Assembly: GCF_003054265.1 (NCBI RefSeq)
Contig: NZ_QBKT01000003.1
Location: 474,367 to 538,366 of the forward strand
Direction of reading: 5' to 3'
DNA: 64,000 nt
DNA from: Kordia periserrulae
Lineage (GTDB): Bacteria; Bacteroidota; Bacteroidia; Flavobacteriales; Flavobacteriaceae
Position 1 is the first letter of the stretch. Every line of letters starts with the position of its first letter. The notes beneath the pieces were generated by a model, which was not told where the DNA came from, made no database searches, and was given only the letters and a program-made list of their open reading frames with translations. Positions 47,921 to 56,519 of the stretch are shown piece after piece. The translations under genes and the position numbers were made by a program.

Positions 47921-48644
47921 ATGGCGTATTATTTTTGACTTTAAAACTGCCCGAACTTGCGTCAAAAGCAATCAAATCGTTGGGGAATAATTGTTCAAAA
48001 ATGCCTTTTTCAATCAGTTCACAAGGTGTTCCTGAAAAGACCTTGCCGTTGTTCATGACAATCATTTCATCACACAACTGAATTGCCAAATCGATTTCAT
48101 GTGTTGAAAAGAGCATGGTTTTGTGGGTATCGTGCGCTAATTTTTTGAGTAAATTCAATACATACGCTTTGTGATACATATCTAAATGTGTGGTTGGCTC
48201 ATCCAAAATAATCATGGAAGTATCTTGCGCTAAGGCGCGTGCAATCATCACTTTTTGCAACTGTCCATCACTCAAGGTATAGCATTTGCGATGTTTCAAA
48301 TCGAGTAAATTGGTTCGCTGCAAGGCATTTTCAATAATGGCATAATCGTTTTTAGAAAGATTCCCAATCCAATTGGTGTACGGTTGACGACCAAGCGCAA
48401 TCAATTCGACTACGGTTAAGTTTTTGGAAGGAATTTGTTCCGTCAATACCAAACTGATTTCCTTCGCCAATTCCGCATTAGAGTAGGCGTGAAGCGACTT
48501 ATTTTGCAATAAAATTTCTCCAGAAAGTGGCACTTGAATCTTCGCTAATGTGCGCAACAAGGTAGATTTTCCAATACCATTCGCGCCCACCAACGCGACG
48601 AGTTTTCCTTTCGAAATCTTAAAATCAATCGCTTCGGCAATCAC
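47919..48644 (-). CDS. ABC transporter ATP-binding protein, FecE-like (start uncertain)
   Basis: The 241-aa frame has a complete ATPase: Walker A GANGIGKST, signature LSDGQLQKV (usually LSGGQ), Walker B SMIILDEPTTHLD and a switch His, as in FecE/BtuD-type siderophore or vitamin B12 import ATPases. The usual beta-strand start (here ILEVASLCIGYQEK) lies upstream of GTG 48644 in the same frame, but no ATG, GTG or TTG precedes it after the stop near 48729. Either ATT at 48722 is used or the true N-terminus has been lost. No permease or binding protein is adjacent. The family is certain; the partner is unknown. Confidence 0.85.
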   Translation of the reverse strand: MIAEAIDFKISKGKLVALVGANGIGKSTLLRTLAKIQVPLSGEILLQNKSLHAYSNAELAKEISLVLTEQIPSKNLTVVELIALGRQPYTNWIGNLSKNDYAIIENALQRTNLLDLKHRKCYTLSDGQLQKVMIARALAQDTSMIILDEPTTHLDMYHKAYVLNLLKKLAHDTHKTMLFSTHEIDLAIQLCDEMIVMNNGKVFSGTPCELIEKGIFEQLFPNDLIAFDASSGSFKVKNNTP

Positions 48645-48821
48645 TTTCCGATTCGCTTTCTCTTGATAGCCAATACAAAGTGAAGCAACTTCTAAAATGG
48701 TATGTGTTATAGCGGTAGAAATGACTATTTAATTTAAGCGATAAAAGTACGGATTATTTTCTAGGAATTAGTAGTGAGTATTGAGATGTGATTATTAAGA
48801 AGTTGGTATTAAAAAAATGAC

Positions 48822-48849
48822 AAAACCCAACACCCAAAACCCAACACCA
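48822..48849. repeat. Short heptanucleotide array
   Basis: AAAACCC, AACACCC, AAAACCC, AACACCA in register, between the ATPase gene and the peptide operon. Confidence 0.8.
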
Positions 48850-48854
48850 AAAAA

Positions 48855-48883
48855 AGAGAGCAAACCTTTACAGTTTACTCTCT
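48855..48883 (-). terminator. Intrinsic terminator of the three-peptide operon
   Basis: GAGAGTAAAC / GTTTGCTCTC stem on the minus strand followed by a T run, 21 bases after the last peptide stop codon. Confidence 0.8.
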
Positions 48884-48903
48884 TTATCTGGTAAATAGTT
48901 CTT

Positions 48904-49134
48904 TTAACAAATAGGAAGTGTATTTCCGTCTACTTCTATGGTTTTACAGCGATTTACAGAATTGTAATCACATGGCGATAAAAGAGAACAATATTTTGTC
49001 ACACAGTAATAAATTGTTTCAGGTCCGGTTCCGCATACGCGATAATCTGTTTGTGGAACTGAGAGTCCACCTTTGTTCAAATTAGAAATGGTAGATTTCT
49101 TTACGCTTAAATTTGTAAGATTCTTTTTTTTCAT
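48904..49134 (-). CDS. GG-leader, Cys-rich RiPP precursor (C-terminal NTLPIC)
   Basis: The 76-aa peptide has a leader MKKKNLTNLSVKKSTISNLN ending in KGG. The core has six Cys (VCG, YCVTKYC, PCDY, RCKT and the final PIC) with many Ser and Thr. Its end CKTIEVDGNTLPIC closely matches CKTNELDTNTLPIC of the next peptide, so the two are paralogues. Third gene of a right-to-left operon. Confidence 0.75.
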   Translation of the reverse strand: MKKKNLTNLSVKKSTISNLNKGGLSVPQTDYRVCGTGPETIYYCVTKYCSLLSPCDYNSVNRCKTIEVDGNTLPIC

Positions 49135-49180
49135 GATTGTAATTTTAAAATGATTTGATAATTTTTTCTACTAGTATTCA

Positions 49181-49423
49181 TTAGCAAATTGGAAGCGTAT
49201 TCGTATCCAATTCATTGGTTTTACAAATATTGGCAGTACAAATTTGCATAGAATCGCATTCTGCTGCTCCTGAACACGTAGTTACCGTTTGTTGTGGTTC
49301 AGGACATATACGACGATACGAAGGAATAATAATAATGATATCGCCACCTGAAACCACATGTTGATTCAAATGGGAAACTTTCGATTTTTGTAAGCGTAAG
49401 CTTTTAAGATTCTTTTTTTTCAT
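49181..49423 (-). CDS. GG-leader, Cys-rich RiPP precursor, paralogue
   Basis: ATG 49423 gives 80 residues starting MKKKNLKSLRLQKSKVSHL, then GG and a core with six Cys; an in-frame longer start adds only non-leader sequence. It shares the C-terminal NTLPIC block with the previous gene. Second gene of the operon. Confidence 0.75.
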   Translation of the reverse strand: MKKKNLKSLRLQKSKVSHLNQHVVSGGDIIIIIPSYRRICPEPQQTVTTCSGAAECDSMQICTANICKTNELDTNTLPIC

Positions 49424-49452
49424 GATCAAAGTATTAAGTTTTCTAAATGTTT

Positions 49453-49611
49453 TTAACAACTCATGTACGAATCGCAAGGATAGGTTTTGTCAATCCAGCA
49501 GCACATGGTACAATCCGTTCGTTGGGTTTCTCCTCCCGTAATTTTTGAATATTTTAAAGAAGAAATTACTTTTTTGTGTAAGCTTAGTTTGTCTAGATTT
49601 CTTTTTTTCAT
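49453..49611 (-). CDS. GG-leader, Cys-rich RiPP precursor (52 aa)
   Basis: MKKRNLDKLSLHKKVISSL leader, TGG, then a short core with CTMCCW, PCDSY and final MSC (five Cys, with Thr and Ser). Too short for usual ORF cut-offs, but the leader matches its neighbours. First gene of the three-peptide operon; its start is the most upstream in the run. Confidence 0.7.
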   Translation of the reverse strand: MKKRNLDKLSLHKKVISSLKYSKITGGETQRTDCTMCCWIDKTYPCDSYMSC

Positions 49612-49740
49612 AGTGATTGCTTTTAAGAAAGTTAAGATAAAAAGAAGTACCTAAAGTTGGCTACGGTTTTCCCGTAAAAGTGCTAGTAAGTATTGAAAAT
49701 GAGTTTGTTAGGTTTTGGTGAATTCTTCCAAAAAGAATTT

Positions 49741-51939
49741 TTATTGTTTGATAGGAAGCGTAATGATAAATTCAGAACCTTTGCCTACTTCGCTTTGCAC
49801 GGTAATGCTGCCTTTCAAAATTTCAATATAGCGTTTAGACAAGCTCAATCCGATGCCTGTACCTTCGTATTTGCGACTCATGCCGATGCTTTCTTGTACA
49901 AAAGGATCAAATATTTTATGAAGATTCTCCTTTGCAATTCCGATACCTGAGTCTTTTACAGAAACGGTTGCTTTGTTATTGGTAGCATCAGAAGCAATCG
50001 TAATGGTGATATTGCCTGTAGGTGTATATTTAATAGCGTTGTGAATGATATTATTCAACGCAGTTCTAAACAATTGTTCGTCAATGATGACTTTGGGCGA
50101 TGTGTTGTCTAAAACCAAATTATACGCAAGCGATTTCAATTCTGCCAAATGATCGTATTCTCTAAAGGAACTTTCTACGGTAAAATTCAAATCGTGTTCT
50201 GAGCAATCCAAATTGGCTCTGATAGCTTCTAACTCGCTAAATTCTGATAAATTATTCAACGTTTCCAGCAAACGATCTTTGCTTTCTTTTAAATACACCA
50301 TCAAATTAGCGCGTTCTTCCTCGTCTTTTTCCGTAAGTAACAAATCGCTAATCGCCATAATTCCGTTGAGTGGCGTTCTGATTTCGTGACTAAAATTGGC
50401 AAGAATATTGGTCTTTAAACTGTGAAGTTCTTGTTCTTTAATATGAGCTTCTTTAATAGCTATATCAGCAATTTTTCGTTCTGTAATATCCAGTCCCGTA
50501 ATCAAAACCGAAGTAACTTCTTCTAGTTCGTTGGTAATAGGCGTATATTTAATTTCCAACCACTGCGAATTGCCTTGATGCAATACGCGTTCTATTTCTT
50601 TTCGAGTGATAGTTCCTTTCAACGCTTCATTAAACGAATCGGCAAACGTATGCTTAAAATTGAGTGGCAATACTTTAATGAATTGTACCGTAGTTTCTAG
50701 CGGATTCACACCAAAATCTTGTTCAATAATGGCGGCAGACGCTTCATCGGTCAATAAAATTTTTCCTTCAGTATCGAGTAAAAATGTATATACAAAACCA
50801 TTATTAATCATAGCGCGCATGCGACGTTGATTGGTCAATACCATTTGCTCGTTTAGCTTTCGTTCGTTCACATCGATTAAATTACCAATCAAACGTTCGG
50901 TAGTTCCGCTTTCATTCTTCTTGCAAAAACCATACACTTCATAATAGCGATACTGTCCATCCAAATGGCGCAAACGGTAATGATTGAAATAATACGCGGT
51001 TTCTTTATCTAAATTATCCAAGTGTCGTTGCAAAGCCTCGTCTACATCATCTGGATGAATCATTTTACGAAACGTTTCTTCAGGGACAAAATCGTCTTTA
51101 ATAGAAAGTCCCAGCATGCGTTTAAACGACGGACTGTAATACACCAAATTGGTTTCAATATCATGATCAAACAAACCTGAACGAATTCCTTTCAGTGCTA
51201 AACGTTTGGTTTCTTCACTATATTCTAATTTCTGTAAATACTCTTGTCGCTCTGTAATATTGGCAACCGTTCCATTCACAAAAACGACGTTTCCGTTGTG
51301 CAACACAGGTTCTGCCGTAATATGCAAATAGGTAACACCTTCTTTTTGCGTAACCGTTTCAATATACGCGTAAGGCTCTTTCGTTTCTAACAGTTTGTAC
51401 AAGTATTCTTTTGCACGTTCTCTAATAGCTTCTTCATAATTGTAAAACCCTTTTTGGTCGCGTTCGGTATCATCTGGATCAATGCCATGCATCTTATAGC
51501 ATTCTTTTGACCAAAAAAGCTCTTTCGTGACAGGATTGTAATACCAAGCAGCAATTTTTCCCAATTTAGAAACCGCGCTCAATGCTTGGTGTTCTTTATT
51601 TTCTTCAGTAACATCAATTCCTGTTGCGTAAATAAATCCATCTACAAGTGAAAAATCGAGTCGCAAGCTTACAATGCCTTTAGAGCTTTTAGTAGGAAAC
51701 TGCAATTGCTGATTTTGTAGTGTTTCACCGTTGCCAACGCTTTCTATAATTTCATGCAATAAGTCTTTGCAAGTATCTAAGACATAGTTTTGAAGTGAGT
51801 TGCCTATCCATGAATCGTTCCATCCTAAAGAAGAAGTAGTGCCACAGTGAAACTCTTGTATGACACCTTTTGGGTTTAAAATCAATAAATACATGCTTGA
51901 TTTCTCAAGAATGTGTATCAAGAGTGCTGTCCGATTCAT
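49741..51939 (-). CDS. PAS-domain sensor histidine kinase
   Basis: The 732-aa product has no membrane helix. Residues 1-500 are four to five PAS/PAC-like domains, seen from repeated GNLIDVNERK, NGTVANITERQ and ITGLDITERK linkers. HisKA follows with the H-box FSHEIRTPLNG (phospho-acceptor His518). The ATPase domain has HNAIKYTPTG, DSGIGIAKENL and GTGIGLSLSKRYIE boxes. It is a soluble, multi-signal kinase. No response regulator is adjacent, so its partner is elsewhere. Confidence 0.92.
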   Translation of the reverse strand: MNRTALLIHILEKSSMYLLILNPKGVIQEFHCGTTSSLGWNDSWIGNSLQNYVLDTCKDLLHEIIESVGNGETLQNQQLQFPTKSSKGIVSLRLDFSLVDGFIYATGIDVTEENKEHQALSAVSKLGKIAAWYYNPVTKELFWSKECYKMHGIDPDDTERDQKGFYNYEEAIRERAKEYLYKLLETKEPYAYIETVTQKEGVTYLHITAEPVLHNGNVVFVNGTVANITERQEYLQKLEYSEETKRLALKGIRSGLFDHDIETNLVYYSPSFKRMLGLSIKDDFVPEETFRKMIHPDDVDEALQRHLDNLDKETAYYFNHYRLRHLDGQYRYYEVYGFCKKNESGTTERLIGNLIDVNERKLNEQMVLTNQRRMRAMINNGFVYTFLLDTEGKILLTDEASAAIIEQDFGVNPLETTVQFIKVLPLNFKHTFADSFNEALKGTITRKEIERVLHQGNSQWLEIKYTPITNELEEVTSVLITGLDITERKIADIAIKEAHIKEQELHSLKTNILANFSHEIRTPLNGIMAISDLLLTEKDEEERANLMVYLKESKDRLLETLNNLSEFSELEAIRANLDCSEHDLNFTVESSFREYDHLAELKSLAYNLVLDNTSPKVIIDEQLFRTALNNIIHNAIKYTPTGNITITIASDATNNKATVSVKDSGIGIAKENLHKIFDPFVQESIGMSRKYEGTGIGLSLSKRYIEILKGSITVQSEVGKGSEFIITLPIKQ

Positions 51940-52077
51940 AAATGGTTGGTTAATAGTTACCTAAAATAACAAAAACAATTGACAGCTATGGACGATTTAA
52001 CATTTTTATTTGGCATCAAAACTACCTTCACATGGTTATCCGTTGTTCGCAGTAGCTTTTGTCGTACAAAATAAAAA

Positions 52078-52102
52078 AGCGAACTCCATATTGAAGTTCG
52101 CT
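52078..52102 (-). terminator. Intrinsic terminator of the 46-aa peptide gene
   Basis: AGCGAACTTC / GGAGTTCGCT minus-strand stem with a following T run, about 50 bases downstream of the peptide stop. Confidence 0.8.
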
Positions 52103-52152
52103 TTGGTTCATAATATCAGAGTTGGTAATGCTCTGAAATTAGTCCTCGCACG

Positions 52153-52293
52153 TTACAACGGATAACAACAATGCTCTTGTGTTCCATGTTGTGCATTGGA
52201 ATGCGAATAACTTCCGCCTTTGACTTTGATAGTGTGTAACGTAGAAATTGCTTTTTTGTTCAGCTGTAACGCTTTTAACGGTTGCTTTTTCAT
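52153..52293 (-). CDS. Short GG-leader peptide (46 aa)
   Basis: MKKQPLKALQLNKKAISTLH leader, KVKGG, then a His/Ser/Gln-rich core with a Cys pair (HCCYPL). It has its own terminator and lies between the kinase and tRNA genes. Leader is like that of the 47246 peptide. Confidence 0.65.
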   Translation of the reverse strand: MKKQPLKALQLNKKAISTLHTIKVKGGSYSHSNAQHGTQEHCCYPL

Positions 52294-52536
52294 AATACTC
52301 TGTTTTAAATGTTAATGGGATAAAACTAGAAATTTATTGGGTATTCAGCATGAAAAAACTGTCAAAATAGGTGCGTGTGCGTACGTGGACGTGTTTTTAA
52401 TTAATGTAGCAATGTAGCAGTGGTTTTTTTAAAAGAAAGTTTTTGAAAATCAACTAACTTTTGTGAATGTCAAATAAAATTTGCCTGCAGGAAGTATGTT
52501 TTTTTGGTTTTAGAAAGAACTGAACGTCATGAATCT
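52294..52536. other. Short intergenic stretch
   Basis: Holds the peptide promoter region and AT-rich sequence; no gene seen. Confidence 0.4.
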
Positions 52537-52670
52537 GGAATTAGGAATCAAGAATCATGATTCAAGACGAATTTACAAATCGACAAATCCACGAATAGAC
52601 AAAAAACGAACAATAAAAAAAGCGTAGCAACCTAATACCCAAAGGCTAAGACCTAACATCCAACACCTGA
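52537..52670. repeat. Heptanucleotide array region
   Basis: GGAATTA, GGAATCA, AGAATCA, TGATTCA and later AACCTAA, TACCCAA, AGGCTAA, GACCTAA, CATCCAA units keep 7-base register, with weaker units in between. Confidence 0.65.
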
Positions 52671-52725
52671 CAAAAAAAGTCTCAAAAAAACCATAAAAAT
52701 AATTTTCAGAATAAAAAAAGCTTTC

Positions 52726-52733
52726 TATATTTG
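52726..52733 (+). promoter_or_regulatory. Bacteroidota -7 box (TATATTTG) of the tRNA-Ser gene
   Basis: Exact TAnnTTTG, 34 bases upstream of the tRNA. The -33 element is weak. Confidence 0.55.
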
Positions 52734-52767
52734 CATCCGCAATCGGGAAATACCCGATGAGACACTC

Positions 52768-52852
52768 GGAGAAATGGCAGAGTGGTCGAATGCGGCAGTC
52801 TTGAAAACTGTTGACTGTAACAGGTCCGGGGGTTCGAATCCCTCTTTCTCCG
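52768..52852 (+). tRNA. tRNA-Ser (anticodon TGA)
   Basis: 85-nt gene with acceptor stem GGAGAAA / TTTCTCC, long variable arm typical of serine tRNAs (about CTGTAACAGG), GGTTCGAATCC T-arm and anticodon loop CTTGAAA giving TGA for codon UCA. Discriminator base is G. No CCA is encoded. Confidence 0.95.
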
Positions 52853-52857
52853 CTATA

Positions 52858-52898
52858 ACCCTTGTAAACGCACTGTTTGCAAGGGTTTTGTTTTTTTG
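52858..52898 (+). terminator. Terminator of tRNA-Ser
   Basis: ACCCTTG ... CAAGGGT stem with inner AAAC/GTTT pairs, then a T run. Confidence 0.85.
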
Positions 52899-52983
52899 GT
52901 GTCAGCATGGTTGACAGTAGTATTTGTGAAGAAGTCTAGAAAATCAGATTTTTTGCCGAGAACGATAGTCTACACGGAAGCTC

Positions 52984-53385
52984 TTACTCTATTGAATCCA
53001 CAATCTTCACAGGATTTTTAGCATCATCAATCGCAACAAAGGTGAAAAAGCCAGTCACTACTTTGGTTCTTCCTTCTTCGTACATGTTCTCCATAAAGAT
53101 ATCTACTTGTACGACACAACTGGTCGTTCCGACTTTGACCACTTTGGCAATCAATTCTACCAAGGTACCTTGCGGAATGGGTTCGGTAAAATCAATTTTA
53201 TCAGTAGAAACGGTCACTACTTTTTTTCTGCTAAAACGCGTGGCGCAAATAAACGACGCTTCATCCATCAATTGCAATGCGGTGCCACCAAATAAGGTAT
53301 CGTAATGATTGGTCGTATTTGGAAAAACCGCTTTAAAAATATGTGTTTCAGAGTTTTCAATTCGTTTTTTTAGTTGTGAAGTCAT
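52984..53385 (-). CDS. Acyl-CoA thioesterase, hotdog fold
   Basis: The 133-aa product has the hotdog fold's FGGTALQLMDEASFICATRF segment, with Asp as the usual catalytic acid, and VTVSTDKIDFTEPI, as in the YciA/BACH 4HBT group. It hydrolyses acyl-CoA thioesters in the cytosol. Complete length. Convergent with the nitroreductase gene's upstream region; stands alone. Confidence 0.88.
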   Translation of the reverse strand: MTSQLKKRIENSETHIFKAVFPNTTNHYDTLFGGTALQLMDEASFICATRFSRKKVVTVSTDKIDFTEPIPQGTLVELIAKVVKVGTTSCVVQVDIFMENMYEEGRTKVVTGFFTFVAIDDAKNPVKIVDSIE

Positions 53386-53499
53386 GGATGATGGATTTTA
53401 TGATGTAGCCATTAATTTATTTTATCGTAAAGACTTACATTCCTTCTACGGTATTGTGTATTTTTGATAAAATAAATTTTCAACTCAAAGATAGCGTAT

Positions 53500-54129
53500 A
53501 TGCAAATAATAGAAAGCCTCAAATGGCGATATGCCACAAAAAAGTTTGACGCCAATCGTTTTTTAGATGACAATCAGATAGCAATTTTAAAAGAAGCCTT
53601 CAATCTTACAGCAACGTCGTATGGTTTGCAACCGATTCGTTTGGTAGTGATTCAAAACAAAGAACTGCAAGAAAAATTAGTGGAACACTCATGGAATCAA
53701 CGCCAAGTTGTAGATGCATCGCACGTGTTGGTGTTGTGTATTGAAAACAAAGTGAATCGTGAAACTGTGGAAAACTATTTTCAACGTGTAAAAGACATTC
53801 GCAATACACCTGATGAAATTGTAGCGCCGTTTAAAGAGTTTATGATTGATACATTCTCAAAAAAATCTGACGAAGAATTAAAAACATGGGCATCCAAACA
53901 AGCCTATATTGCGCTAGGAAACTTATTGACAGTGTGTGGTTTGGAAAAAATTGACGCATGCCCAATGGAAGGATTCATTCCAGAAAAATACGACGAAATT
54001 TTAGGTTTGGAAGCACACGGACTTTCCTCAGTATTGGTATTGCCAGTTGGCTACAGAGCTGAAGATGATATGTTTTCTGATATGAATAAAGTTCGTAAGT
54101 CTGTAGCTGAAAGTGTATTAGAGTTATAA
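53500..54129 (+). CDS. Nitroreductase-family NAD(P)H-dependent flavin oxidoreductase
   Basis: The 209-aa product starts at SLKWRYATKKFD, the typical FMN-binding entry (R-x-[AS]-x-[KR]), continues with FNLTATSYGLQPIRLVVI and ends with LPVGYRAEDD. Such enzymes reduce nitro groups or quinones using FMN and NAD(P)H. The frame and length fit the NfsB/YdgI-like group. It precedes the thioredoxin-like gene by about 70 bases. Confidence 0.88.
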   Translation: MQIIESLKWRYATKKFDANRFLDDNQIAILKEAFNLTATSYGLQPIRLVVIQNKELQEKLVEHSWNQRQVVDASHVLVLCIENKVNRETVENYFQRVKDIRNTPDEIVAPFKEFMIDTFSKKSDEELKTWASKQAYIALGNLLTVCGLEKIDACPMEGFIPEKYDEILGLEAHGLSSVLVLPVGYRAEDDMFSDMNKVRKSVAESVLEL

Positions 54130-54167
54130 TATTTTGGCAGGATTGTTGTTTTAAAAGCAGAAACACA

Positions 54168-54175
54168 TATATTTG
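54168..54175 (+). promoter_or_regulatory. Bacteroidota -7 box (TATATTTG) for the thioredoxin-like gene
   Basis: TATATTTG with TTG about 18-21 bases upstream; 25 bases before ATG 54200. Confidence 0.55.
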
Positions 54176-54199
54176 TTTTACGTTGTAACACCTAAACAC

Positions 54200-54655
54200 A
54201 TGAAGAAATTCCTTTTACTAGCGGTCTTTTTTATCGGATTTTCCGCTGCAGCGCAAGAAGATATCAAAATCAATTGGCTTACCGATTTTGAGGAAGCGAA
54301 GAAAATTTCAAAAAAAGAAAAAAAGCCTATCCTTATTTATTTTACGGGAAGCGATTGGTGTCCGCCGTGTAAAATGCTGAAAGAAGATTTCTTTTACACC
54401 AAAAAATTTCAAGAAAAATCGAAGGACTTCGTGTTGGTAATGGCTGATTTGCCAAGACGTGTAGATATCATCACGCCAGAACAACGTCAGGCCAACATAA
54501 AATTATTACAGGAATACAACAAACAAGGTAAGTTTCCAAATATTGTGGCGGTAAATCACAAAGGAAAAGAACTTGACAACATCATGTCGTATAATATGAT
54601 GCGCGACACCAAACGTCATTACAAGTTTCTTGAAAAAATATTAAAAAACTATTAA
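54200..54655 (+). CDS. Periplasmic thioredoxin-like protein
   Basis: ATG 54200 gives a clean signal peptide (MKKFLLLAVFFIGFSAAAQ); an upstream in-frame start would place charged residues before it. The 151-aa product has a thioredoxin fold with the redox motif WCPPC (Cys54, Cys57). It is likely to act on disulfides or cytochrome maturation in the periplasm. A strong terminator follows. Confidence 0.85.
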   Translation: MKKFLLLAVFFIGFSAAAQEDIKINWLTDFEEAKKISKKEKKPILIYFTGSDWCPPCKMLKEDFFYTKKFQEKSKDFVLVMADLPRRVDIITPEQRQANIKLLQEYNKQGKFPNIVAVNHKGKELDNIMSYNMMRDTKRHYKFLEKILKNY

Positions 54656-54673
54656 TACGAAACTCTTAAAAAC

Positions 54674-54718
54674 AACCTCTTTTCTATACTTTTGTAGTTA
54701 GAAAAGAGGTTTTTCTTT
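54674..54718 (+). terminator. Intrinsic terminator
   Basis: ACCTCTTTTCTA / TAGAAAAGAGGT perfect 12-bp stem with 13-base loop and T run. Confidence 0.88.
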
Positions 54719-55010
54719 AAAATAAAATCTATCATGTAACAACGATTCAGAAGGAAACTAAATATTGAAGTTCCTATTGAATATTTTTTGTTCTTTTCTT
54801 TGCATGCCCAAAGAAAATGAACCAAAAGAAAAGGCACTTTTATGAGGTGTTTTTAGTTCTTTTTTAAGCAAAGAACTAAAACCGCGCTACGAGCACTAAA
54901 TTTCTATCAAGGTTTCAGAAATTTTTAATGTACTCATATCGCTACACTGCATAAAAGAGAGGCAAAAAAAGATAAACTGTCCGTTGTTTTGTGTACTAAA
55001 AAAATAAAAT

Positions 55011-56207
55011 ATGCCTGGATTTGAATTATTTGGTGATGCCGAACGTAAAGAAGTAAATGACGTATTAGATACTGGTGTGTTAATGCGCTACGGATTTGAC
55101 GGAATGCGCAACGGACACTGGAAAGCAAAAGAATTAGAGCAAGCTCTGCAAACACAATTTGATGTAAAACATGCACAATTGGTTTCTAGCGGAACGGCTG
55201 CCGTTTCAGTCGCATTAGCAATTACAGGCATTGGCGCAGGAGATGAGGTCATTATGCCTACATTCACCTTTGTAGCTAGTTTTGAAGCGATAATGATGTT
55301 GGGCGCAATTCCTGTCTTAGTCGATATTGACGATACACTTACGCTAGATCCAACCGCAATTCGAAAAGCAATTACACCTAAAACCAAAGCCATCATGCCT
55401 GTGCACATGTGCGGAAGCATGGCAAACCTAGACGAAATCAAAGCGATTTGTGACGAGCATAATTTGATTTTGGTAGAAGATGCTTGCCAAGCCATCGGCG
55501 GAACGTATAACGGAAAAGCACTCGGAACTATTGGTGACGTAGGTTGTTTTTCGTTCGATTTTGTAAAAACGATGACCTGTGGCGAAGGTGGTGCAATCAT
55601 TACCAATAACAGTGATTTTTACACCAATGCAGACCATTACAGCGATCACGGACATGACCATGTTGGAAATGACAGAGGTGCAGAAACGCATCCGTTTTTA
55701 GGATACAATTTCCGTATTTCGGAACTCAACGCGGCAGTCGGACTCGCACAAGTACGACGTTTACCAGAATTCTTAGACATTCAGGAAAAGCATTACAACA
55801 TACTTCGAGAAGCTTTGGAAGACATTCCGCAAGTGACTTTTAGAACGGTTCCAGAAGGCGGTGTGGAAAGTTGTGCCTTTCTCAATTTCTTCTTACCCGA
55901 TTTGGATATTGCTCGAAAGGTAATGGCAGGTTTTAAAGAAAATGGTATTGATGTATGTTTTCATTACTACGATAACAATTGGCATTACATTCGCAAGTGG
56001 GAACATTTAAAAGAATTAAAATCCTTATATCCAATTTCAAAAGAAGTCCGCGACGGAATGCAATATTTGGAAACCAAAACCTTTGAGCAATCCGATCAGT
56101 ATATTGCGCGAAACATTTCGTGTTTGATTAAAATGTCGTGGACAGAAGAAGAGGTGAGAAGCAGAGCTGCAAAAATGCGCGAGGTGATTTTAGGAGCTGT
56201 AAATTAA
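55011..56207 (+). CDS. DegT/DnrJ/EryC1/StrS family PLP aminotransferase
   Basis: The 398-aa product has SSGTAAVSVALAITGIGAGDEVI near the start, VDIDDTLTLDP, EDACQAIGGTYNGK and SFDFVKTMTCGEGG with the PLP-linking Lys186. These enzymes transfer an amino group to keto-sugars in surface-glycan or antibiotic sugar pathways; related members act on other substrates. Alone here, so the pathway cannot be fixed. Repeats follow. Confidence 0.9.
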   Translation: MPGFELFGDAERKEVNDVLDTGVLMRYGFDGMRNGHWKAKELEQALQTQFDVKHAQLVSSGTAAVSVALAITGIGAGDEVIMPTFTFVASFEAIMMLGAIPVLVDIDDTLTLDPTAIRKAITPKTKAIMPVHMCGSMANLDEIKAICDEHNLILVEDACQAIGGTYNGKALGTIGDVGCFSFDFVKTMTCGEGGAIITNNSDFYTNADHYSDHGHDHVGNDRGAETHPFLGYNFRISELNAAVGLAQVRRLPEFLDIQEKHYNILREALEDIPQVTFRTVPEGGVESCAFLNFFLPDLDIARKVMAGFKENGIDVCFHYYDNNWHYIRKWEHLKELKSLYPISKEVRDGMQYLETKTFEQSDQYIARNISCLIKMSWTEEEVRSRAAKMREVILGAVN

Positions 56208-56331
56208 TATATCAATGTACTCATATAGCAGTGTATCAATGTTTTTTAATTTGATAATTTGAAAATGCTTTGATTTGAAGATGTATTCTTTGATTTTTTC
56301 TTCTATGTTTGAAATATAAAAGGTACTTTTT

Positions 56332-56487
56332 AAGAGCCAAGAGCCAAGAGCCAAGAGCCAAGAGCCAAGAGCCAAGAGCCAAGAGCCAAGAGCCAAGAGC
56401 CAAGAGTCAAGAGTCAAGAGGTAAGAGGTAAGAGCTAAGATAAATTAACGAATAACGAATAACGAATAACGAACAACAAACAACAAA
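56332..56487. repeat. Large heptanucleotide arrays
   Basis: Ten perfect AAGAGCC units from 56332 to 56401, five variants (AAGAGTC, AAGAGGT, AAGAGCT), then from 56446 four TAACGAA and two CAACAAA units. Confidence 0.92.
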
Positions 56488-56519
56488 TCTAACAGCGAAG
56501 CGGTCTAAAATCTAAAAAT

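Noticed and set aside
47624..47938. 104-codon frame across the ncRNA copies
   Set aside because: It crosses two terminators and has no family features; the RNA body is conserved at DNA level without conserved codons.
52573..52908. 111-codon minus-strand frame containing [13 protein letters not shown]
   Set aside because: It is the antisense of tRNA-Ser, a well-known false gene.
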